Positions 11,969 through 15,632 of a stretch of DNA of 15,632 nucleotides are shown here, in pieces; position 1 is the stretch's first letter, and each line of letters opens with the position of its first letter. Under the pieces are notes generated by a model. That model did not search any database. It worked only from the letters and a program-made list of their open reading frames with translations, and was not told the DNA's origin. This stretch comes from DASUTW01 sp035513995 (GTDB taxonomy: Bacteria; Actinomycetota; UBA4738; CALAEC01). Where the stretch lies: the NCBI GenBank assembly GCA_035513995.1, contig DATKBL010000064.1:1-15632 (forward strand), in the 5' to 3' direction. A program made the position numbers and the translations under genes.

Positions 11969-13679
11969 TGCGGCCGTGCGCCGCGTGCTCACCTTCCTCC
12001 TCGTCGTGAGCCTCGGCCTGCCCGCCGCACCCGCGCGGGCGGGCGCCGGGAGCTGCAACGAGCGCGCCCGCCAGGCTCGCGGACGGATGTCGCTGCTCGA
12101 CAAGGTGGGCCAGATGGTGATGGCCGAGGTCCACGCGGGGCCCGGCGGGATGCCGTCGGCCTCGGCGCGCGAGGCGATTCGCCGCCACCGCGTCGGGAAC
12201 GTGATCGTGTACGAACGGGGTGGGCCCCGCGCCTCCGCTCGCCACAACAACCGGCTCCAACGGTGGGCCCGCGGCGCGCAGGAGGCTCCGCTCCTGGTCG
12301 CGGCGGACTTCGAGTTCGGGACCGCGCACCGCGTCAGGTCCGGCACGACCGCGTTCCCGCTGGCGATGGCCGTGGGGGCCACCCGCTCGACCGAGGACGC
12401 CGCCCTCGTCGCGCGAGTGACGGCGAGGGAGGCGAGAGCGATGGGGTTCCACTGGAGCCTGGCGCCCGTGGCCGACGTGAACACGAACCCCCGGAACCCG
12501 GTGATCGGCGTGCGCTCGTTCGGGTCGAAGCCCGGGCTCGTCTCCAGGATGGTGGCGGCCGCGGTCGAGGCCGCCGAGGCCGAGGGCGCGGTCGCCACCC
12601 CGAAGCACTTCCCGGGTCATGGCGACACCTCGGTCGACTCCCACACCGGGCTCCCCGTCGTCGGCTACTCGCGCCGGGCGCTGCTGCGCCGGCACCTCCC
12701 GCCCTTCGAGGCGGCGATCGACGCGGGGGCCGGCGCGATCATGACCGCCCATGTCGTGGTGGGGGCGGTCGACCCCCATCGACCGGCGACGCTCTCGAGG
12801 AAGGTGCTGACCGGCCTCCTCCGGAAGCGCCTCGGGTTCGGAGGAGTGATCGTCACCGACGCCATGACGATGGACGCGATCGACCGTCGCTGGGGGACGG
12901 TCGAGGCCGCTCGCATGGCGGCCCGAGCCGGGGCCGACGTGATCATGGCCACGGGCACGCTCGCCCAGCAGGTCGAGACGGTGCGAGGCCTGCGCGACGC
13001 GGTCGCCTCGGGCCGGCTCGCGCGGGGACGCGTGAACGCCGCCGCGCTGAGGGTCCTCCTCCTGAAATGCAGGCTGGGGCTCTTCGACGGCGCCATGGTC
13101 GACGCCGATGGTGCGTCGGCCGCCACCGGCAGGGCGGCCGACCGGCAGGCCGCCACGGACCTCGCAAGGCGCTCGGTCACGATGCTGCGGAACCGCGACG
13201 TGCTGCCCTGGTCGCCGGCGTCGAAGCGACCGATCCTCGTGGCGGGCGTCGCGCGCGTCGGCGCGCTGACGGCCCACATGCGCAGGGCCAGCGCGGCGCC
13301 GGTCTCGGCGTGGCAGTCGTCGGGGGCGGACCCCTCGGGCCCGGAGATCGCCGAGGCCGTGCGCCGCGCTCGCCACGCCCGCCGCATCATCGTGGCCACG
13401 ACCTCGCGGGGCTCCCTGCCCTCGGGACAGGACCGCCTCGTCGACGCCCTCCTCGACACGGGGAAGCCGGTCGTCGCGGTGGCGCTCGGACTCCCCCACG
13501 ACATCGCCTCGTACCCTCGCGCCCCCGCGTACCTGGCGGCGTACGTCCAGGGGCCGTGGCCGCACGCGATCCCCGCGATCCGCGGGCCGGTGGATGTGAT
13601 CTTCGGCGCGGAGCCCGAGGGGAGACTCCCCGTGGCCATCCCCGGGCGCTTCCCGTTCGGCGCCGGCAGGTCCTACTAG
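11964..13679 (+). CDS. Secreted glycoside hydrolase family 3 (NagZ-like beta-N-acetylhexosaminidase)
   Basis: A 571-residue exported GH3 enzyme. Residues 1-26 form a signal peptide ending in an APARA-type cleavage site. The TIM-barrel domain (about 40-380) has KVGQMVMAE (47-55), DFEFGT (115-120) and the NagZ signature KHFPGHG....DSH (214-227), with Asp225 and His227 as the acid/base dyad. The nucleophile is Asp299 in VIVTDAMTMDAI. A second alpha/beta domain (about 400-560) follows, as in two-domain GH3 enzymes of Gram-positive bacteria. The likely substrate is GlcNAc-containing cell-wall fragments, released from muropeptides outside the membrane; this fits the nearby PBP but is inferred from family. 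ATG 11964 is used; an in-frame GTG at 11976 is an alternative. No Shine-Dalgarno is evident for either. Confidence 0.92.
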   Translation: MLAAVRRVLTFLLVVSLGLPAAPARAGAGSCNERARQARGRMSLLDKVGQMVMAEVHAGPGGMPSASAREAIRRHRVGNVIVYERGGPRASARHNNRLQRWARGAQEAPLLVAADFEFGTAHRVRSGTTAFPLAMAVGATRSTEDAALVARVTAREARAMGFHWSLAPVADVNTNPRNPVIGVRSFGSKPGLVSRMVAAAVEAAEAEGAVATPKHFPGHGDTSVDSHTGLPVVGYSRRALLRRHLPPFEAAIDAGAGAIMTAHVVVGAVDPHRPATLSRKVLTGLLRKRLGFGGVIVTDAMTMDAIDRRWGTVEAARMAARAGADVIMATGTLAQQVETVRGLRDAVASGRLARGRVNAAALRVLLLKCRLGLFDGAMVDADGASAATGRAADRQAATDLARRSVTMLRNRDVLPWSPASKRPILVAGVARVGALTAHMRRASAAPVSAWQSSGADPSGPEIAEAVRRARHARRIIVATTSRGSLPSGQDRLVDALLDTGKPVVAVALGLPHDIASYPRAPAYLAAYVQGPWPHAIPAIRGPVDVIFGAEPEGRLPVAIPGRFPFGAGRSY

Positions 13680-13694
13680 GCGCTCACCGAAGCC

Positions 13695-14087
13695 CTACCG
13701 GTGACGGTCCTGACGGGGGATCTCCTGAGCCAGCTCGACCACGAGCCCGTCCGCGTCGAGCAGGTGCACCGTGCGATGCCCCCAGGGCCGGTCGACCGGC
13801 CCGGTGAGGATCCGGGCGCCCGCGGCGGCCAGCCGCTCGGCCTCGGCGTCCACGTCGTCCACGAGGAAGAGCACCTCGCCCTCGGGCGAGCCCCCCGTGG
13901 GGGCCTCGCGGCCCAGCAGATCGGGCAGCCGCTCCCGGGGGAACAGCGCCAGCTTCGTCGAACCCGTGGAGAACTCCGCGTAGGCCTCGTTGGTGAAGCG
14001 GAGCTCGAGGCCGAGCACGTCCCGGTAAAAGGCCACCGCCCGTTCCAGGTCCTCGACGTACCGGATCACGTAGTCGACGGTTCGCAT
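13695..14087 (-). CDS. VOC (glyoxalase/bleomycin resistance-like) superfamily protein
   Basis: A 130-residue vicinal-oxygen-chelate protein with two beta-alpha-beta-beta-beta units. The first unit is DYVIRYVEDLERAVAFYRDVLGLELRF-like (5-31, helix then strand). The second is VLFLVDDVDAEAERLAAAGARIL (72-94) followed by WGHRTVHLLDADGLVVELAQ (102-121). Glu118 is in the usual last metal-ligand position. The first ligand position, normally His in glyoxalase I, is Asp or Tyr here, so classic lactoylglutathione lyase activity is doubtful. The substrate is unknown. ATG 14087 is chosen because TATGTT stands six bases upstream; an in-frame upstream start would run into the divergent transporter. It converges on the GH3 gene, with 15 bases between the stops. 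Confidence 0.88.
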   Translation of the reverse strand: MRTVDYVIRYVEDLERAVAFYRDVLGLELRFTNEAYAEFSTGSTKLALFPRERLPDLLGREAPTGGSPEGEVLFLVDDVDAEAERLAAAGARILTGPVDRPWGHRTVHLLDADGLVVELAQEIPRQDRHR

Positions 14088-14093
14088 GCCGGG

Positions 14094-14099
14094 AACATA
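14094..14099 (-). promoter_or_regulatory. -10 element of the VOC gene
   Basis: TATGTT on the minus strand ends six bases before the ATG at 14087, giving a leaderless arrangement. It faces away from the transporter's TAGTTT box in a divergent interval of only 39 bases. Confidence 0.45.
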
Positions 14100-14112
14100 C
14101 CCGGCCCTCTGG

Positions 14113-14118
14113 TAGTTT
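14113..14118 (+). promoter_or_regulatory. -10 element of the EamA transporter gene
   Basis: TAGTTT ends eight bases before the GTG at 14127. Any -35 contacts would fall over the VOC gene start, so the two divergent promoters probably compete or share RNA polymerase contacts. Confidence 0.4.
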
Positions 14119-14126
14119 CGCCTTTC

Positions 14127-15050
14127 GTGGCCAAGATCATCACCACCTCCCACGGCACCCGCTCCGAGGCCTTCGGCCCGGTCGAGTGGGGCCTCCTCAC
14201 CTCGATCGCCCTGATGTGGGGCTCCTCGTTCCTGTGGATCGCGATCGCGCTCGAGGCGTTCGAGCCGGGGCTGATCGCGCTCCTCCGCGTGGCACTGGGC
14301 GCCGCTCTCCTGGGACTGGTGCCCCGCGCTCGCCGGGCGATCGAGCGGGACGACTGGCCGCGCGTCGCGGTGCTGGGGCTCGTGTGGGTGGCCGTCCCGT
14401 ACACGCTTTTCCCGGTGGCCCAGCAGTGGATCAACTCCTCCACCGCGGGGATGATCAACGGCGCGATGCCGCTGTTCGCGGCGGTGTTCGCCGCGGCTCT
14501 CCTGCGGACGATGCCGGGCGCCCGACAGGTGGTCGGCCTCGCCGTCGGGTTCGTCGGGGTCGTGCTGGTCTCGCTGCCGGCGGCCGGCGAGGGAGGCTCG
14601 CGCCTCCTGGGGATCGGCCTGGTGCTGTTCGCCACCGTCCTGTACGGGCTGGCCGCCAACCTGGCGGTGCCGCTCCAGCAGAAGTACGGAGCGCTGCCGG
14701 TCGTGTGGCGGGCGCAGCTCGCCTCGGTGGCGCTGCTCCTGCCCTACGGGCTGGTCTCCCTTCCCGGATCGTCGTTCGGCCTCTCTGCCCTGGGATCCGT
14801 GCTGATCCTCGGGTTCATGTCCACCGGGGTCGCGTTGGTGGCGATGGCCGTGCTCGTGGGAAGGGCCGGCGCCACCCGGGGCGCGCTGGCGATCTACTTC
14901 ATCCCGGTCGTGGCCACGATCCTCGGGGTCGCCTTCCGGGACGAGTCAGTGGAGCCCGTGGTGCTCGTGGGGATCGCGCTGATCATCGCCGGGGCGTGGC
15001 TGGCGAGTCGCCGGGAGCGACGGCGGGAGCCCGTGCCCGCCGCGGGCTGA
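14127..15050 (+). CDS. EamA/DMT family transporter
   Basis: A 307-residue inner-membrane permease of the drug/metabolite transporter superfamily. It has two EamA repeats and about ten membrane helices. Repeat one runs from WGLLTSIALMWGSSFLWIAIAL (21-42) through LLRVALGAALLGLVP and ends near residue 150 (VGLAVGFVGVVLVSL, 136-150). Repeat two starts at LLGIGLVLFATVLYGLAANL (160-179) and ends at VLVGIALIIAGAWLAS (279-294), followed by a basic cytoplasmic tail. The family exports or imports amino acids, nucleotides or other small metabolites; the substrate cannot be read from sequence. GTG 14127 is preferred because of TAGTTT just upstream; no Shine-Dalgarno is seen. Six bases separate its stop from that of the convergent aspartate kinase gene. 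Confidence 0.93.
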   Translation: MAKIITTSHGTRSEAFGPVEWGLLTSIALMWGSSFLWIAIALEAFEPGLIALLRVALGAALLGLVPRARRAIERDDWPRVAVLGLVWVAVPYTLFPVAQQWINSSTAGMINGAMPLFAAVFAAALLRTMPGARQVVGLAVGFVGVVLVSLPAAGEGGSRLLGIGLVLFATVLYGLAANLAVPLQQKYGALPVVWRAQLASVALLLPYGLVSLPGSSFGLSALGSVLILGFMSTGVALVAMAVLVGRAGATRGALAIYFIPVVATILGVAFRDESVEPVVLVGIALIIAGAWLASRRERRREPVPAAG

Positions 15051-15056
15051 GCGCCC

Positions 15057-15560
15057 TCAGGCGCCCTCGTGCTCGCGGATCACGTCCTCGTCGGACAGCT
15101 CGAACGCGTCGTGGAGCGCGCGGACCGCTTGCTCGACCTCGGAGGCCCTGATCACGCACGAGATCCGGATCGCCGAGGTCGAGATCATCTCCAGGTTGAT
15201 GCCGGCCTCGGCCATCGCGTCGAACATCCGCGCGGCCACGCCCGGATGCGTCTTCATCCCCGCGCCGATCAACGAGATCTTCGCGATGTCCGCGTCGGTA
15301 TCGAAGGCGACGCCGATCTCCTCGGCCACCCGCCCGATCACCTTCCGGGCGTGGGCGAGGTCGTCCTTCGGGATGGTGAACGAGACGTCGGTGATGCCCT
15401 CGCGCGAGACGTTCTGCACGATCATGTCGACGTTGAGGCCCTCGTCGGCGACGGCCCTGAAGATCGTCGCGGCGATCCCGGGCCGGTCGGGCACGTCGAC
15501 CAGGGTGACCTTCGCCTGCGAGGTGTCGTGCGTCACCCCGGAGATGATCGCCTGCTCCAT
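15057..15560 (-). CDS. Aspartate kinase beta subunit from an internal start
   Basis: Within lysC, ATG 15560 is preceded at eight bases by AGGAGG in a GGAGGAGG run (15576-15569). The resulting 167-residue protein, starting MEQAIISGVTHD, holds both ACT domains and nothing of the kinase domain. Corynebacterium glutamicum LysC makes its beta subunit from a start at the equivalent place. The coding frame is the same as full-length lysC, so this is an alternative product rather than another gene. Its production here is inferred from the ribosome binding site and the family. Confidence 0.65.
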   Translation of the reverse strand: MEQAIISGVTHDTSQAKVTLVDVPDRPGIAATIFRAVADEGLNVDMIVQNVSREGITDVSFTIPKDDLAHARKVIGRVAEEIGVAFDTDADIAKISLIGAGMKTHPGVAARMFDAMAEAGINLEMISTSAIRISCVIRASEVEQAVRALHDAFELSDEDVIREHEGA

Positions 15561-15632
15561 CCGCTCGTCCTCCTCCGCGATCCATGTGCCCCCCTCGTCG
15601 TCGAAGGAGGACCGGACGTGGAGCTTGATGCC
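15057..15632 (-). CDS. lysC: Aspartate kinase, C-terminal part (cut by window edge)
   Basis: The last 191 residues of aspartate kinase, which phosphorylates L-aspartate as the first step to lysine, methionine, threonine and diaminopimelate. The visible part starts in the end of the kinase domain (GIKLHVRSSF). It then contains two ACT domains: VTLVDVPDRPGIAATIFRAVADEGLNVDMIVQN and, after the linker, KISLIGAGMKTHPGVAARMFDAMAEAGINLEMISTSAIRISCVI. STS-IRIS and the two ACT units are typical of lysine/threonine-feedback-inhibited LysC of the alpha2beta2 type. The N-terminal catalytic region lies beyond the right edge. An internal start at 15560 probably yields a separate regulatory beta subunit. 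Actinobacteria usually have asd next to lysC; it is not in this window, at least not downstream. Confidence 0.96.
   Translation of the reverse strand, partial: GIKLHVRSSFDDEGGTWIAEEDERMEQAIISGVTHDTSQAKVTLVDVPDRPGIAATIFRAVADEGLNVDMIVQNVSREGITDVSFTIPKDDLAHARKVIGRVAEEIGVAFDTDADIAKISLIGAGMKTHPGVAARMFDAMAEAGINLEMISTSAIRISCVIRASEVEQAVRALHDAFELSDEDVIREHEGA

Noticed and set aside
11823..13565. Long minus-strand open frame opposite mazG and the GH3 gene
   Set aside because: Arg/His/Gly-rich shadow with no recognisable motif; the GH3 catalytic residues are intact on the plus strand.
1..15632. CRISPR array, insertion sequence, prophage or integrated element at the tRNA
   Set aside because: No spaced direct repeats, transposase, integrase or phage genes were seen, and no copy of the tRNA-Pro 3' end was noticed elsewhere in the window.

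Overview
The window is uniformly GC-rich, densely packed chromosomal DNA of an actinobacterium (Actinomycetota). Two WhiB-like (Wbl) iron-sulfur proteins, a family confined to actinobacteria and their phages, are the strongest taxonomic sign. The order RidA - WhiB4-type Wbl - PonA2-type PASTA penicillin-binding protein - membrane metallophosphoesterase matches the Rv3678c to Rv3683 neighbourhood of Mycobacterium tuberculosis. Nothing points to a mobile element, prophage or CRISPR array. No gene-free stretch exceeds about 220 bases.

Left part (1-4309): the 3' tip of an unidentified gene, then RidA and a first Wbl gene on the minus strand. A plus-strand helix-turn-helix regulator with a SufR-like C-terminal cysteine cluster follows. 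It converges on a minus-strand NfeD protease / slipin (SPFH) operon, and then comes the WhiB4-type gene. This block occupies the place of the ArsA-like ATPase pair in M. tuberculosis.

Middle (4449-8749): a bifunctional class A penicillin-binding protein with two PASTA domains, a convergent YqeY-like protein, a divergent metallophosphoesterase, and an OsmC-like protein. The last is the distal gene of a minus-strand operon: zinc ribbon - GT4 glycosyltransferase - OsmC.

Right part (9786-15632): a divergent promoter separates the zinc-ribbon operon from a GT-A glycosyltransferase related to mannosylglycerate/glucosyl-3-phosphoglycerate synthases. Then come tRNA-Pro(CGG), a strong hairpin, a small MazG-type pyrophosphohydrolase with a cysteine-rich tail, a secreted NagZ-like GH3 glycosidase, a VOC protein, a divergent EamA transporter, and the 3' end of aspartate kinase. 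The aspartate kinase contains a clear internal start for a separate beta subunit.

Common themes are cell-envelope work (PBP, GH3, glycosyltransferases, NfeD/slipin) and redox or Fe-S sensing (two Wbl proteins, SufR-like regulator, OsmC). Translation starts fall into two classes. Some have strong Shine-Dalgarno sequences. Others have a TANNNT -10 element 6-8 bases before the start codon and so are probably leaderless. I see no wholly new system. The most unusual points are a zinc-ribbon gene whose only well-placed start codon is ATC, the symmetric -10 box between divergent genes, and a 12-base motif shared by the upstream regions of both wbl genes.
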